In this document: piece by piece, positions 18,153 to 27,498 of the stretch
Numbering within the stretch: position 1 is the first letter of the stretch
Layout: the number at the start of each line of letters is the position of its first letter
Source of the DNA: Burkholderia lata
GTDB taxonomy: Bacteria; Pseudomonadota; Gammaproteobacteria; Burkholderiales; Burkholderiaceae
Assembly: GCF_902499335.1 (NCBI RefSeq)
Contig: NZ_CABVQK010000015.1
Location: 1-64,000, forward strand
Reading direction: 5' to 3'
Length of the DNA stretch: 64,000 nucleotides
Position numbers and translations under genes: made by a program
The notes under the pieces: model-generated
Seen by the model: only the letters and a program-made list of their open reading frames with translations
Told to the model about the DNA's origin: nothing
Databases searched by the model: none

Positions 18153-19460
18153 TCAATTGAAGGCCGCCCACACCAGGTACGCATTCAACCCGACGATCAC
18201 GACCGTCGCCGCCCCGGCGACGATCCGCAGCGGCAGCCGCATCGCATAGGCGCCCATCACGTCCGCGCGCGCCGACAGCATCAGCAGCGCGATCATCGGC
18301 AGCGGCAGCACGAAGCTCAGCACGACCTGGCTCGCGACCATCGCACGCGTGACGTCGCAGCCGAGCGCGACCACCGCGAACGCGGGCACGACCGTCACCG
18401 CACGCCGCACCCAGACCGGCATGCGGCGATGGATGAAGCCCTGCATCACGACCTGCCCGGCCATCGTGCCGACCACCGAACTCGACACGCCCGACGTCAG
18501 CAGCGCGACGAGAAACAGTGCGCCGGCCGCCGGCCCGAGCACGGGGATCAGCGTGTGATACGCGTCGCCGATGTCGGTCATGCCCGGCGCGCTCGCGTGA
18601 AACGCCGACGACGCCATCATCACCATCGCGAGATTCACGAACCCGGCCAGCCCGAGCGCGACGACGACCTCGCGGTTCGAGAAGCGCACGAGCCGCCGCC
18701 GCTGCGCGTCGTCATGCGGCGCGGTGCGATCCTGCGTGAGACCCGAATGCAGATACAGCGTGTGCGGCATGATCGTCGCACCGATGATCCCGACCGCGAT
18801 CGTCAGCGCCGCGTGATCCGGAATCTGCGGGACGACCAGGTGGAACGCGGCCGCTTGCCAGTCCTGCGGCGCGATCAGCAGTTCGCCGAGATAGCACGCG
18901 CCGATCACGCCGACCAGCGCCGCGATCGCGGCTTCCAGCGGCCGGAAGCCGCGCTTTTCGAGCGCGAGGATCGCGCAGGTGGCGAACGCCGTTGCGATCA
19001 TCCCCGCGAACAGCGACAGGTGGCACAACAGCCCGAATGCGAGCGCGCCGCCGAGGAATTCGGCGAGGTCGGTCGCCATCGCGGCAATCTCGGACGCGAT
19101 CCACATGCCCCACACGACCGGCGCGGGGAAACGGTCGCGGCACAGCTCGGCAAGATTGCGGCCGGTCACGATGCCGAGCTTCGCGGACATCGCCTGGAAC
19201 AGCATCGCGATCGCGTTCGCGGCCAGCACGACCCACAGCAGCCGGTAGCCGTACGCGGCGCCGGCCTGGATGTTGGTCGCGAAGTTGCCGGGATCCATAT
19301 AGCCGATCGACGCGATCACGGCCGGGCCGACGAACGGCAGCATCGCGGCGACGCCGGTGCGGCGCCCTTCCAGCGCGGCGCGCGCCGCGCCGTCGGTGGA
19401 CTCGGAGGACAGGCCCGGCAGCGCGAAGCCGCCGGCAGGTTTGCTCGTGACGGGAATCAT
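18153..19460 (-). CDS. mntH: Nramp-family Mn2+/H+ symporter
   Basis: A 435-residue, 11-helix divalent metal importer of the Nramp family. The metal-site motif in helix 1 is GYMDPGNFATNIQ and the helix 6 motif is MPHTLYLHS, both canonical for Mn/Fe transport. The N-terminal extension (residues 1-38) is cytosolic. It lies 84 bases downstream of the oxalate decarboxylase gene on the same strand with no clear terminator between. Co-expression with that Mn enzyme would supply its cofactor. No Fur, MntR or ROS-responsive site was recognised. Confidence 0.93.
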   Translation of the reverse strand: MIPVTSKPAGGFALPGLSSESTDGAARAALEGRRTGVAAMLPFVGPAVIASIGYMDPGNFATNIQAGAAYGYRLLWVVLAANAIAMLFQAMSAKLGIVTGRNLAELCRDRFPAPVVWGMWIASEIAAMATDLAEFLGGALAFGLLCHLSLFAGMIATAFATCAILALEKRGFRPLEAAIAALVGVIGACYLGELLIAPQDWQAAAFHLVVPQIPDHAALTIAVGIIGATIMPHTLYLHSGLTQDRTAPHDDAQRRRLVRFSNREVVVALGLAGFVNLAMVMMASSAFHASAPGMTDIGDAYHTLIPVLGPAAGALFLVALLTSGVSSSVVGTMAGQVVMQGFIHRRMPVWVRRAVTVVPAFAVVALGCDVTRAMVASQVVLSFVLPLPMIALLMLSARADVMGAYAMRLPLRIVAGAATVVIVGLNAYLVWAAFN

Positions 19461-19544
19461 GGTGAGGTTCCGTTCGAATGAGGAAGGCTTCCTGCAGTTC
19501 GGGCGCCGCGGCCGGCATGCCGCCTGCCGGCTGCTGCGACGGCG

Positions 19545-20801
19545 TTACAGCGGCACGACGTCGGGACGGTTGCGCGGAAACTGCGCGATCACGTCCGGCG
19601 CGACGTTCAGGTGTGCTTCGACGAGCTGCGGCGGCGTATGCGCGAGCCAGTCGGACAGCGACACTTCCGCATAGCGGTCGGTCTTGAAGATCTCGAGGAA
19701 CACCAGATCGGTGCTGCCGGTGTTCTGCACGTAGTGACCGAGGCTCTTCTTTACGTACCCGACGTCGCCCGCGCGGAAGTCGGCCGTCTGCGCCTTCGGT
19801 CCCGTGTCGAACACCGTCATCCGTGCCTCGCCCTGCAGGTAGTACTGCCATTCGTCCGCGTTCGGGTGCCAGTGCAGCTCGCGCATGCCGCCCGGATGCA
19901 CGGTGACGAGCGCCGCCGCGACGGTGGTCGACACGTTGAAGTTCGTGCTGTCCGCGATCCGCACTTCGCCGCCGCGGGTCTTCCTGACCGGCTTCATGTC
20001 ACCGAGCGAAAAGATGAACGGATGCGGCGGCGCCCCGGCCGACGACTCCGACGCGCGCTGCGCCTCCGCGAGCGGGCCCGGTTCGTCGCCCTGGAAGATC
20101 CACAGGTTGTCGAGCGGAATGTTCTTGAACGTATCGGCCGGTACGCCGAAGTTGAGCGCGAGCACGTCGGGCGGCGTATGCGCGACCCAGTCTGTCAGCA
20201 GCAGCGTATTGAATTCGGAGGCGCGGCCGTTATCGAACGCGAGCAGGAATTCGGCGCCGTCGGTGCCGAGGCCCTGCAGCGAATGCGGCAGGCCGGGCGG
20301 GAAATACCAGAGATCGCCGGTTTTCACGTCCTGTACCGACGGCCGTCCCAGCTCGTCGAGCACCGTGATCCGGCAGCGGCCGTCGAGCATGATGGCCCAC
20401 TCGGCCTGCTGGTGCCAGTGCATCTCGCGAATGCCGCCGCGCGTGAGGCGCATGTTGACGCCGGAAATGGTTTCGGAAATCGCAAAATCGTCCTGCGTGA
20501 CTTCACGCGCCCATCCGCCATTTTGAATGCGTTTATGCGCATTATTGAATGACGCCCAGAATAACGGCATGCCGTTGATATCGGTGGCCGGCGGATCCTG
20601 AAAGGACGGGAATTGATTTGCGATGGCCGGATTTTTGGGCCCCGGGTCGGTCAGGCTCTGGCGGTTGTGCGCATTCACCGCGCCTTCCGGCGGGCGGTCC
20701 GGATTGCCGAACGAGGCAGCCTTGGCCGATACCGCGATACCCGCCGCAGCAATGGCGCCGGCCGTTCCCGCCAGCATCTTGCGTCGAGAAAGATTCGTCA
20801 T
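19545..20801 (-). CDS. oxdC: Bicupin oxalate decarboxylase, Tat-exported
   Basis: A 418-residue bicupin enzyme. The family converts oxalate to formate and CO2 with Mn(II). A twin-arginine signal is at residues 5-29 (LSRRKMLAG then a hydrophobic stretch). Mn ligands are visible in both cupins: H128, H130, E134 and H173, and H310, H312, E317 and H356. The N-terminal active-site lid is SEFNT (195-199) where Bacillus OxdC has SENST. The catalytic Glu is kept, which argues for decarboxylase rather than oxidase activity, but the next two positions differ. I chose the ATG at 20801 over 20849 because AGAGGA lies upstream and the Tat signal then begins properly. A Mn importer gene follows. Confidence 0.9.
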   Translation of the reverse strand: MTNLSRRKMLAGTAGAIAAAGIAVSAKAASFGNPDRPPEGAVNAHNRQSLTDPGPKNPAIANQFPSFQDPPATDINGMPLFWASFNNAHKRIQNGGWAREVTQDDFAISETISGVNMRLTRGGIREMHWHQQAEWAIMLDGRCRITVLDELGRPSVQDVKTGDLWYFPPGLPHSLQGLGTDGAEFLLAFDNGRASEFNTLLLTDWVAHTPPDVLALNFGVPADTFKNIPLDNLWIFQGDEPGPLAEAQRASESSAGAPPHPFIFSLGDMKPVRKTRGGEVRIADSTNFNVSTTVAAALVTVHPGGMRELHWHPNADEWQYYLQGEARMTVFDTGPKAQTADFRAGDVGYVKKSLGHYVQNTGSTDLVFLEIFKTDRYAEVSLSDWLAHTPPQLVEAHLNVAPDVIAQFPRNRPDVVPL

Positions 20802-21378
20802 GATGTCCTCTTCATGCCTGCAATTGAGCGAATTTTCATTACGGAACATTTATCGATTTCCTGATTATCGAAAATCGAACATCCCGTGACGCAAGTTAAA
20901 TCCAATTTTCATTAAAACTTAAATGAATTATTGACCTGAATTAATGATTTAATCTGATTCGCTTTAATTTTGTAATGATTGAGGCGCTGTGGGGTGCAGG
21001 ACGCAGGTGACCGATGCAGGTGAGTCGGTCGAGTCAAGTGAAGATGGAAATGCGATCGGGCGCGGTCGTCATGTCAACCATTCGATTTGGATAACTGATC
21101 GAATGGAGCAGAAACGGACTTGTGCCGAAACGTCGAACGTCATCCAACCGTGCCGGTCGGGTACAACTCGCTCCCGCAGCATTTCGTCGAACCGGCGTGA
21201 GGCGAACATTGAGTCGAAAGCCTCCTGAGGCAAGCGACACGCCCCCTCCCCGCCGCCACCCCCGCTTTCGACCCTATCACCTATCCTCACACCATAGTTT
21301 TTATCCGCTGGCGTGAATGATTTTGGCTTTGTTAGATGGATGACATTCGATCATCAGACGACAACGATCTAACAGCCG
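20802..21378. other. AT-rich intergenic region between oxdC and the ddp operon
   Basis: About 575 bases without a convincing gene. The part next to oxdC (20860-20990) is strikingly AT-rich and probably holds the oxdC promoter. Toward the other side, GTTAGAT at 21331-21337 and ATCTAAC at 21367-21373 form a 7-bp inverted repeat just before the RpiR gene and may be an operator. No regulator of oxalate use lies here. Confidence 0.45.
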
Positions 21379-22260
21379 ATGACCTGCGCGTTCGCCCGTA
21401 CCGTCGAATCCCGCTATGCCGAGCTGACGCCGACGGCCAAGCGCATCGCGAGCTACATGCTCGCGAACCTCGACCGGCTCGGACTCGAGACCGCCGACCA
21501 GATCGCGCAGCAGGCCGGCACCAGCGGCATCTCGGTCGGGCGCTTCCTGCGCAGCGTCGGCTACCGCAACCTCGACGACCTGAAGCGCGAATTGCGCGGC
21601 GGCGCCGATCGCCCGTGGATGATCACCGACCGGCTCGACGAATACCGCCGCGTCGCGGGCACGCAACCGGCCGAACCCGACGGCAACGACAGCGACAGCC
21701 CGCTCGTGTCGTCGCTCGAGCGCGAGCTCGATGCGATCCGCCACGTGTACCGGCTCGCCGAAGGCCCGGTGTTCGCGCAGGTGGCCGACCGGATCGCCCA
21801 TGCGGATGCGGTGTTCATCCTCGGCATCCAGTCGACGCGCGGGATCAGCAACGCATTCAGCAGCTACCTCGAATACCTGCGCCCGCGCGTGTTCTATTCG
21901 GACGGCCAGTCGGGCTCGTACGTCGACTCGCTGAACTCCGAATTCGAGCGGCCGTACTGCATCGTCACCGATACGCGCGCGTATTCGCGCGGCGCGCGTC
22001 GCTATTGCCAGGCGGCCGCCGAGCGCGGGCAGCCATTCGCGCTGGTCACCGACCTCTCGTGCCCGTGGGCGCGCGACTGGCCGGCCGACCTGCTGCAGGT
22101 GAAGACCGACGTCGGCCAGTTCTGGGATTCGCTCGCGCCGCTCACGTGCCTGTTCAACCTGCTGATCACGGCCGTGGTCGACCGCCTCGGCCCCGCGATC
22201 GACCGGCGCGTCGCGCGCAACCGCGAGCTGCAGCACACGTTCGATCAATTCGAATCCTGA
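21379..22260 (+). CDS. RpiR/MurR-family regulator with SIS domain
   Basis: A 293-residue regulator. The N-terminal helix-turn-helix of the RpiR type is at residues 1-78 (LTPTAKRIASYMLANLDRLG ... QAGTSGISVGRFLRSVGY). A C-terminal sugar-isomerase (SIS) effector domain follows (about 120-250, FAQVADRIAHADAVFILGIQ). RpiR proteins sense phosphosugars or amino-sugar derivatives. It is the first gene of the D-Ala-D-Ala operon, and its stop codon abuts the dipeptidase frame. It most likely controls that operon in response to a peptidoglycan-derived ligand. Confidence 0.88.
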   Translation: MTCAFARTVESRYAELTPTAKRIASYMLANLDRLGLETADQIAQQAGTSGISVGRFLRSVGYRNLDDLKRELRGGADRPWMITDRLDEYRRVAGTQPAEPDGNDSDSPLVSSLERELDAIRHVYRLAEGPVFAQVADRIAHADAVFILGIQSTRGISNAFSSYLEYLRPRVFYSDGQSGSYVDSLNSEFERPYCIVTDTRAYSRGARRYCQAAAERGQPFALVTDLSCPWARDWPADLLQVKTDVGQFWDSLAPLTCLFNLLITAVVDRLGPAIDRRVARNRELQHTFDQFES

Positions 22261-22284
22261 ATGCGAGTGCCTTCCGAACCACCG

Positions 22285-22848
22285 ATGAACACTCACCGCC
22301 TCGTTGAAATCACGCCCGCCACGCATCGCGTCGACATCGATCTCGTCTACGCGACCGATCGCAACCTCACCGGCAAGCCGATCTACCGCCGCGCGCATTG
22401 CCTGCTGCTGGAGCCGGCCGAAGCGGCGCTGCGCCGCGCGGTGGACATCGCGGCCCAAGCCGGCTTCACGCTGCGCCTCTACGACGCGTACCGGCCGCCG
22501 CAAGCGCAGCAGGTGCTGTGGGATTTCCTGCCCGATCCGAACTTCATCGCCGACCTCGGCCGCGGCTCGAATCACAGCCGCGGCACCGCGCTCGACCTGA
22601 CGCTCGTCGGCGCGGACGGCGAGCCGCTCGACATGGGCACCGGTTTCGACGAGATGGTCGCCGCGTCGGGCCACTTCCACGCTGGGCTGCCCGAAACCGT
22701 GCAGCGCAACCGCCTGCTGCTGCTTGGCGTGATGCATGCGGCCGGCTTCGCGCACATCGACAGCGAATGGTGGCACTACGAATTGCCGGGCTCGCGCGCG
22801 CTGCCGCAGATCGACAATGCCGACAGCGGCCCGTGGCACCTGATGTGA
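22285..22848 (+). CDS. ddpX: D-alanyl-D-alanine dipeptidase (VanX/DdpX type)
   Basis: A 187-residue zinc peptidase of family M15D that splits D-Ala-D-Ala into two D-alanines. The zinc and catalytic residues are visible: R70 in YDAYRPP, H97 and D104 in SNHSRGTALD, and E161 and H164 in SEWWHYE. I chose the ATG at 22285, where the family N-terminus MNTHRLVEITPATH begins. An upstream ATG at 22261 directly follows the RpiR stop and would add eight residues. There is no signal peptide, so the dipeptide must be imported first by the transporter encoded just downstream. Confidence 0.92.
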   Translation: MNTHRLVEITPATHRVDIDLVYATDRNLTGKPIYRRAHCLLLEPAEAALRRAVDIAAQAGFTLRLYDAYRPPQAQQVLWDFLPDPNFIADLGRGSNHSRGTALDLTLVGADGEPLDMGTGFDEMVAASGHFHAGLPETVQRNRLLLLGVMHAAGFAHIDSEWWHYELPGSRALPQIDNADSGPWHLM

Positions 22849-22918
22849 TGGCCATACGCATTCTGTTCACCGTTCACGTTCGACGACTTCAACGATCCCA
22901 ACGACAGATGGAGCGCAC

Positions 22919-24520
22919 ATGAAATTGCTGACATCCCGGCTCGTCGCGGCGCTGGCCGCCGCGTCCGTACTCGCCGCCGTTCCGCTTTCCGCCGCACGCG
23001 CGGAAACGCCTAAGGACCTGTTCGTGATGGCCACGCTGCTCGACGAATTCACGACGCTGGACCCGGGCGAGATCTACGAGCTGGTGCCGGAGGAATACGT
23101 CGCGAACACGTATGACCGGCTCGTGCGCGTCGACCTGCGCGATCCGTCGAAATTCAACGGCGACGTCGCGCAGTCGTGGACTGTGAGCACCGACGGGCTG
23201 ACCTATACGTTCAAGCTGCGCCCCGGCCTCAAGTTCCACTCGGGCAACCCGCTGACGGCCGACGATGTCGCGTGGTCGATCCAGCGCGCGGTGCTGCTCG
23301 ACAAGGGCCCGGCCGCCGTGCTGACCGGCATCGGGCTCACGAAGGCAAACGTCGTCGCCAACGTGAAGAAGCTCGACGACCTGACGGTGTCGGTCACGAC
23401 CGACCAGAAGTACGCACCGACCTTCGTGCTGAACGTGCTCGGCTCGTGGCCGGCGTCGGTGGTCGACAAGAAGCTGCTGCTGTCGCACCAGCAGGGCAAC
23501 GACTTCGGCAACGCATGGCTGAAGACCAACGAGGCCGGCTCCGGCGGCTACAAGCTCGTGAAATGGACCGCCGGCGACAGCGTCGTGCTGCAACGTTTCG
23601 ACGGCTACCGGCTGCCGCTCGCGATGAAGCGCATCGTGCTGCGCCACGTGCCCGAAGCCGCGAGCCAGCGCCTGCTGCTGGAAAACGGCGATGTCGATGC
23701 GGCGCGCGACCTGAGCCCCGACGATCTGGCGTCGGTCGTGAAGTCCGGCAAGGCGAAGGTGTCGGCCTCGCCGCAGGCGACGCTGCTGTATCTCGGCCTG
23801 AACACGAAGAACCCGATGCTCGCGAAACCCGACGTGCAGGAAGCGCTGAAGTGGCTGGTCGACTATGCGGGCATCCAGGGCAACGTGGTGAAAACGACCT
23901 ACAAGGTGCACCAGACCTTCCTGCCTGAAGGCTTCCTCGGCACGCTGAACACGAACCCGTACAAGCTCGACGTCGCGAAGGCGAAGGCGCTGCTCGCGAA
24001 GGCCGGTGTGCCGAACGGCTTCTCGGTGACGATGGACGTGCGCAACGACTATCCGTACACCGAAATCGCGCAGGCCGTGCAGGCAAACTTCGCGCAAGCG
24101 GGCATCAAGGTGCAGCTGATCCCCGGCGACAACAAGCAGACGCTCTCGAAATACCGCGCACGCCAGCACGACATCTACATCGGCGAATGGTCGGCCGACT
24201 ACATCGATCCGCACAGCAACGCGCAGGGTTTTGCGTGGAATCCGGACAACTCCGACAAGTCGAGCTATAAAATGCTGGCCTGGCGCAACAGCTGGGACAT
24301 CCCGCAACTGACGAAGGAAACCGACACCGCGCTCGCCGAACCGACCGCCGCGAAACGCGCGCAGCGGTACCAGGCGATGCAGAAGGAGATGCTCGCGCGC
24401 TCGCCGTTCGTGATCATGTTCGAGAAAGTCGCGCAGGTCGCGACGCGGCCCGGCGTGAGCGGGCTCGAAGTCGGGCCGATCAACGATCTCGTGTCGTACC
24501 GCAACCTGAAGAAGCAATAA
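22919..24520 (+). CDS. ddpA: D-Ala-D-Ala ABC transporter periplasmic binding protein
   Basis: A 533-residue SBP_bac_5 binding protein with a Sec signal peptide (cleavage after ARA before ETPKD). It keeps the family block FKLRPGLKFHSGNPLTADDV. It begins 70 bases after ddpX, and the permease gene starts 10 bases after its stop, which fixes its role as the receptor of the Ddp importer. A near-duplicate lies at 14550-16139. The ligand assignment, D-Ala-D-Ala or a related peptidoglycan peptide, rests on the adjacent dipeptidase. Confidence 0.9.
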   Translation: MKLLTSRLVAALAAASVLAAVPLSAARAETPKDLFVMATLLDEFTTLDPGEIYELVPEEYVANTYDRLVRVDLRDPSKFNGDVAQSWTVSTDGLTYTFKLRPGLKFHSGNPLTADDVAWSIQRAVLLDKGPAAVLTGIGLTKANVVANVKKLDDLTVSVTTDQKYAPTFVLNVLGSWPASVVDKKLLLSHQQGNDFGNAWLKTNEAGSGGYKLVKWTAGDSVVLQRFDGYRLPLAMKRIVLRHVPEAASQRLLLENGDVDAARDLSPDDLASVVKSGKAKVSASPQATLLYLGLNTKNPMLAKPDVQEALKWLVDYAGIQGNVVKTTYKVHQTFLPEGFLGTLNTNPYKLDVAKAKALLAKAGVPNGFSVTMDVRNDYPYTEIAQAVQANFAQAGIKVQLIPGDNKQTLSKYRARQHDIYIGEWSADYIDPHSNAQGFAWNPDNSDKSSYKMLAWRNSWDIPQLTKETDTALAEPTAAKRAQRYQAMQKEMLARSPFVIMFEKVAQVATRPGVSGLEVGPINDLVSYRNLKKQ

Positions 24521-24530
24521 GATTCGCCGC

Positions 24531-25601
24531 ATGTCGACACCCGCCTCCTCCCTCGAAGCACTGCGCACGCTGCCCGCGCGGCGCCCGGCCGTACGCTGGG
24601 CACTGCGCGTGCTGCGCTGGGCGCTCACGCTCGCCGTCACGTTCGCGGGGCTGCTCGCGCTGACGTTCGTGATCGGCCGCAAGGTGCCGATCGATCCCGT
24701 GCTCGCGATCCTCGGCGATCGCGCGTCGGCCGAGGCCTACGCGGCCGAACGCATCGCGCTCGGGCTCGACAAGCCGCTCGTCACGCAATTCCTGATCTAT
24801 GCGCGCGACGTGCTGCATGGCAATCTCGGCATGTCGCTGCTGACCGCGAACCCCGTGCTCGACGACATCAAGCGCGTCTTCCCGGCCACCCTCGAACTGG
24901 CGACGATCGCGACGCTGATCGGCATCGCGATCGGCGTGCCGCTCGGCGTCGCGGCCGCCGTGAAGCACAACCGGCCGATCGACCACATCGCGCGCTTCGT
25001 CGGGCTGATCGGTAATTCGGTGCCGGTGTTCTGGCTCGGGCTGATGGGGCTGCTGCTGTTCTACGCGCGGCTGCACTGGGTCGGCGGGCCCGGCCGACTC
25101 GATCCCGTGTACGACGGGATGGTCGATCCACGCACGGGCAGCCTGCTGATCGACGCGGCGCTCGCGGGCGAGTGGGACGTGTTCCGCAACGCGGTGTCGC
25201 ACATCGCTCTGCCGGCCGCGATCCTCGGCTACTACTCCGTCGCGTACCTGAGCCGGATGACGCGCTCGTTCATGCTCGACCAGTTGAGCCAGGAATACAT
25301 CGTCACCGCACGCGCGAAGGGGTTGTCGGAACGGCGCGTGATCTGGCGGCATGCGTTCGGCAACATCATGGTGCCGCTGCTCACCGTGATCGCACTCACG
25401 TACAGCAACCTGCTCGAAGGCTCGGTGCTGACCGAGATCGTGTTCGCGTGGCCAGGGCTCGGCTCGTACCTGACCGGCGCGCTGCTGAACGCCGACATGA
25501 ACGCGGTGCTCGGCGCGACGCTCGTGCTCGGCGCGATGTTCATCACCGTCAACCTGCTGACCGACGCGCTGTACCGCGTGTTCGATCCGCGTGCACGCTG
25601 A
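24531..25601 (+). CDS. ddpB: D-Ala-D-Ala ABC transporter permease DdpB
   Basis: A 356-residue DppB-type inner-membrane permease with about six helices. The EAA-type coupling loop is visible near YIVTARAKGLSERRVIWRHA (residues 255-275), followed by LEGSVLTEIVFAWPGLG, a strong DppB-family signature. The N-terminus is longer than usual and basic (LRTLPARRPAVRWALRVLRW). The gene begins 10 bases after ddpA. Confidence 0.92.
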   Translation: MSTPASSLEALRTLPARRPAVRWALRVLRWALTLAVTFAGLLALTFVIGRKVPIDPVLAILGDRASAEAYAAERIALGLDKPLVTQFLIYARDVLHGNLGMSLLTANPVLDDIKRVFPATLELATIATLIGIAIGVPLGVAAAVKHNRPIDHIARFVGLIGNSVPVFWLGLMGLLLFYARLHWVGGPGRLDPVYDGMVDPRTGSLLIDAALAGEWDVFRNAVSHIALPAAILGYYSVAYLSRMTRSFMLDQLSQEYIVTARAKGLSERRVIWRHAFGNIMVPLLTVIALTYSNLLEGSVLTEIVFAWPGLGSYLTGALLNADMNAVLGATLVLGAMFITVNLLTDALYRVFDPRAR

Positions 25602-25667
25602 GGGCCGCCACGACATGACCGCCTACACCCTGCTTCTTTCATCGCCCATGCCGAAGGTCCTCCGATC

Positions 25668-26582
25668 ATGAACGCCGAGCGCCTCACGCTGCGCGCGTGG
25701 CTGCTGTCCGACGCGCCCGCGTCGCGCTCGCAGGCCGCATTCGGCCTCGCGTACCGACGCTGGCGTCGTTTCGCCACGAATCCACTCAACCTGTTCGGGC
25801 TCGCGATTCTCGTCGCGCTGATCGTCGTCGCGATCGTCGGCCCGCTGATCATGCCGCACGATCCGCTGCGCCAGGTGCTGTCCGACCGTCTGCTGCCGCC
25901 CGGCTCGCCGTCGCACTGGCTCGGCACCGACCAGCTCGGCCGCGACATCCTTTCGCGGCTGATCGCCGGTTCGCGCCTCACGCTCGGCATCGCCATCCTC
26001 GTTGTCGTGATCGTCGTACCGATCGGCCTGCTGATCGGCACGACGGCCGGCTACTGCGGCGGCTTCGTCGACAGCGTGCTGATGCGCATCACCGACATCG
26101 CGCTCGCGTTCCCGAAGATCGTGCTCGCGCTCGCGTTCGCCGCCGCGCTCGGGCCCGGCGTGATCAACGCGGTCGTCGCGATCTCGATCACCGCGTGGCC
26201 CGCATATGCGCGGCTCGCGCGCGCGGAGACGATCCGCATCGCGCAGGCCGACTTCATCCACGCCGCACGCCTGCAGGGCGCGTCGGGCCCGCGCATCCTG
26301 CTGCGCTACATCGTGCCGCTTTGCATGTCGTCGGTGATCGTGCGCGCGACGCTCGACATGGCCGGCATCATCCTGACCGTCGCGGGCCTCGGCTTCCTCG
26401 GCCTCGGCGCACAGCCGCCGAGCCCCGAATGGGGCTTCATGGTCGCGTCCGGCCGCAACGTACTGCTCGACGCATGGTGGGTCGCGACGCTGCCCGGCTG
26501 CGCGATCCTGCTCGTGAGCCTCGCGTTCAACCTGCTCGGCGACGGGCTGCGCGACGTCTTCGATCCCCGCCATGGAGCGTGA
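25668..26582 (+). CDS. ddpC: D-Ala-D-Ala ABC transporter permease DdpC
   Basis: A 304-residue DppC-type permease. Helix 1 lies around residues 42-62. The family phrase LGTDQLGRDILSRLIAGSR is present, and the coupling loop is near AQADFIHAARLQGASGPRI. The late motif LSFLGLGAQPPSPEWG is present in slightly altered form (LGFLGLGAQPPSPEWGFMVA). The gene begins 66 bases after ddpB and pairs with it to form the membrane channel. The ATPase gene overlaps or abuts its stop. Confidence 0.92.
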   Translation: MNAERLTLRAWLLSDAPASRSQAAFGLAYRRWRRFATNPLNLFGLAILVALIVVAIVGPLIMPHDPLRQVLSDRLLPPGSPSHWLGTDQLGRDILSRLIAGSRLTLGIAILVVVIVVPIGLLIGTTAGYCGGFVDSVLMRITDIALAFPKIVLALAFAAALGPGVINAVVAISITAWPAYARLARAETIRIAQADFIHAARLQGASGPRILLRYIVPLCMSSVIVRATLDMAGIILTVAGLGFLGLGAQPPSPEWGFMVASGRNVLLDAWWVATLPGCAILLVSLAFNLLGDGLRDVFDPRHGA

Positions 26583-26583
26583 C

Positions 26584-27498
26584 ATGCCGATGAATCCCGC
26601 CCCCTCGCCCGCGCTGCTCTGCGAGATCGACGGCCTGAAGATCGGCTTTCGCGGCCATGACGGCACCGTCACCGACGCCGTGCGCGACCTGTCGCTGACG
26701 CTCGCCCCCGGCGAACGGCTCGGCATCGTCGGCGAATCGGGCTCCGGCAAATCGCTGACGGGCCGCGCGCTGCTCGGCCTGCTGCCCGACGCCGCGCGCT
26801 GGTCGGCACGCACGATGCGCTTCGCGGGCCACGACCTGCTCGCGATGCCGCCGGGCGAACGCCGGCGGCTGTGCGGCAGCCAGATGGGCATGATCCTGCA
26901 GGATCCGAAGTACTCGCTGAACCCGGTGATGACTGTCGCGAAGCAGATGGGCGAAGCGTTCCGGCTGCACGAGCCGGGCCTGCGCGGCCGCGCGCTGCGC
27001 GAGCGGATCGTCGACGCGCTCGCGGCCGTGCAGATCCGCGACCCGGCGCGCGTCGCCGATGCGTATCCGCACGAGCTGTCGGGCGGCATGGGCCAGCGCG
27101 TGATGATCGCGATGATGGTGTCGACCGGCCCGCGCCTGCTGATCGCCGACGAGCCGACCTCCGCTCTCGACGTCGCCGTGTCGATGCAGGTGCTCGCGGT
27201 GCTCGACGCGATGATCGCGCGGCACGACACGGGCCTGATGTTCATCAGCCACGACCTGCCGCTCGTGATGTCGTTCTGCGATCGCGTCGCGGTGATGTAC
27301 GCGGGCCGCGTGGTCGAAACCTGCGCCGCGCGCGACCTGCGCGACGCATCCCATCCCTATACGCGCGGGCTGCTCGCGGCGAACCCGCCGCTCGCGAACC
27401 CGCCGGACGAACTGCCCGTGCTGCGGCGCGATCCGGCGTGGCTCGATCCCGCGTCGCACGCCGGTACGCCCGCCGATCGACAGGAGGCCGCACGATGA
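26584..27498 (+). CDS. ddpD: D-Ala-D-Ala ABC transporter ATPase DdpD
   Basis: A 304-residue ABC ATPase of the oligopeptide type. Walker A is GESGSGKS, the signature motif is LSGGMGQRVMIAMM, Walker B ends in LLIADEPTSALD, and the switch His is in FISHDLPLV. The C-terminal extension has the usual oligopeptide-transporter block (PYTRGLLAANP). The start is ambiguous between 26572, overlapping the ddpC stop, and 26584 just after it; I prefer 26584. Its stop overlaps the ddpF start. Confidence 0.92.
   Translation: MPMNPAPSPALLCEIDGLKIGFRGHDGTVTDAVRDLSLTLAPGERLGIVGESGSGKSLTGRALLGLLPDAARWSARTMRFAGHDLLAMPPGERRRLCGSQMGMILQDPKYSLNPVMTVAKQMGEAFRLHEPGLRGRALRERIVDALAAVQIRDPARVADAYPHELSGGMGQRVMIAMMVSTGPRLLIADEPTSALDVAVSMQVLAVLDAMIARHDTGLMFISHDLPLVMSFCDRVAVMYAGRVVETCAARDLRDASHPYTRGLLAANPPLANPPDELPVLRRDPAWLDPASHAGTPADRQEAAR

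Noticed and set aside
16229..18184. A 651-residue minus-strand frame
   Set aside because: Shadow of the methyltransferase and glycosyltransferase genes; no domain, wrong composition.
18090..19481. A 463-residue plus-strand frame
   Set aside because: Antisense to the Nramp gene, which has every family motif.
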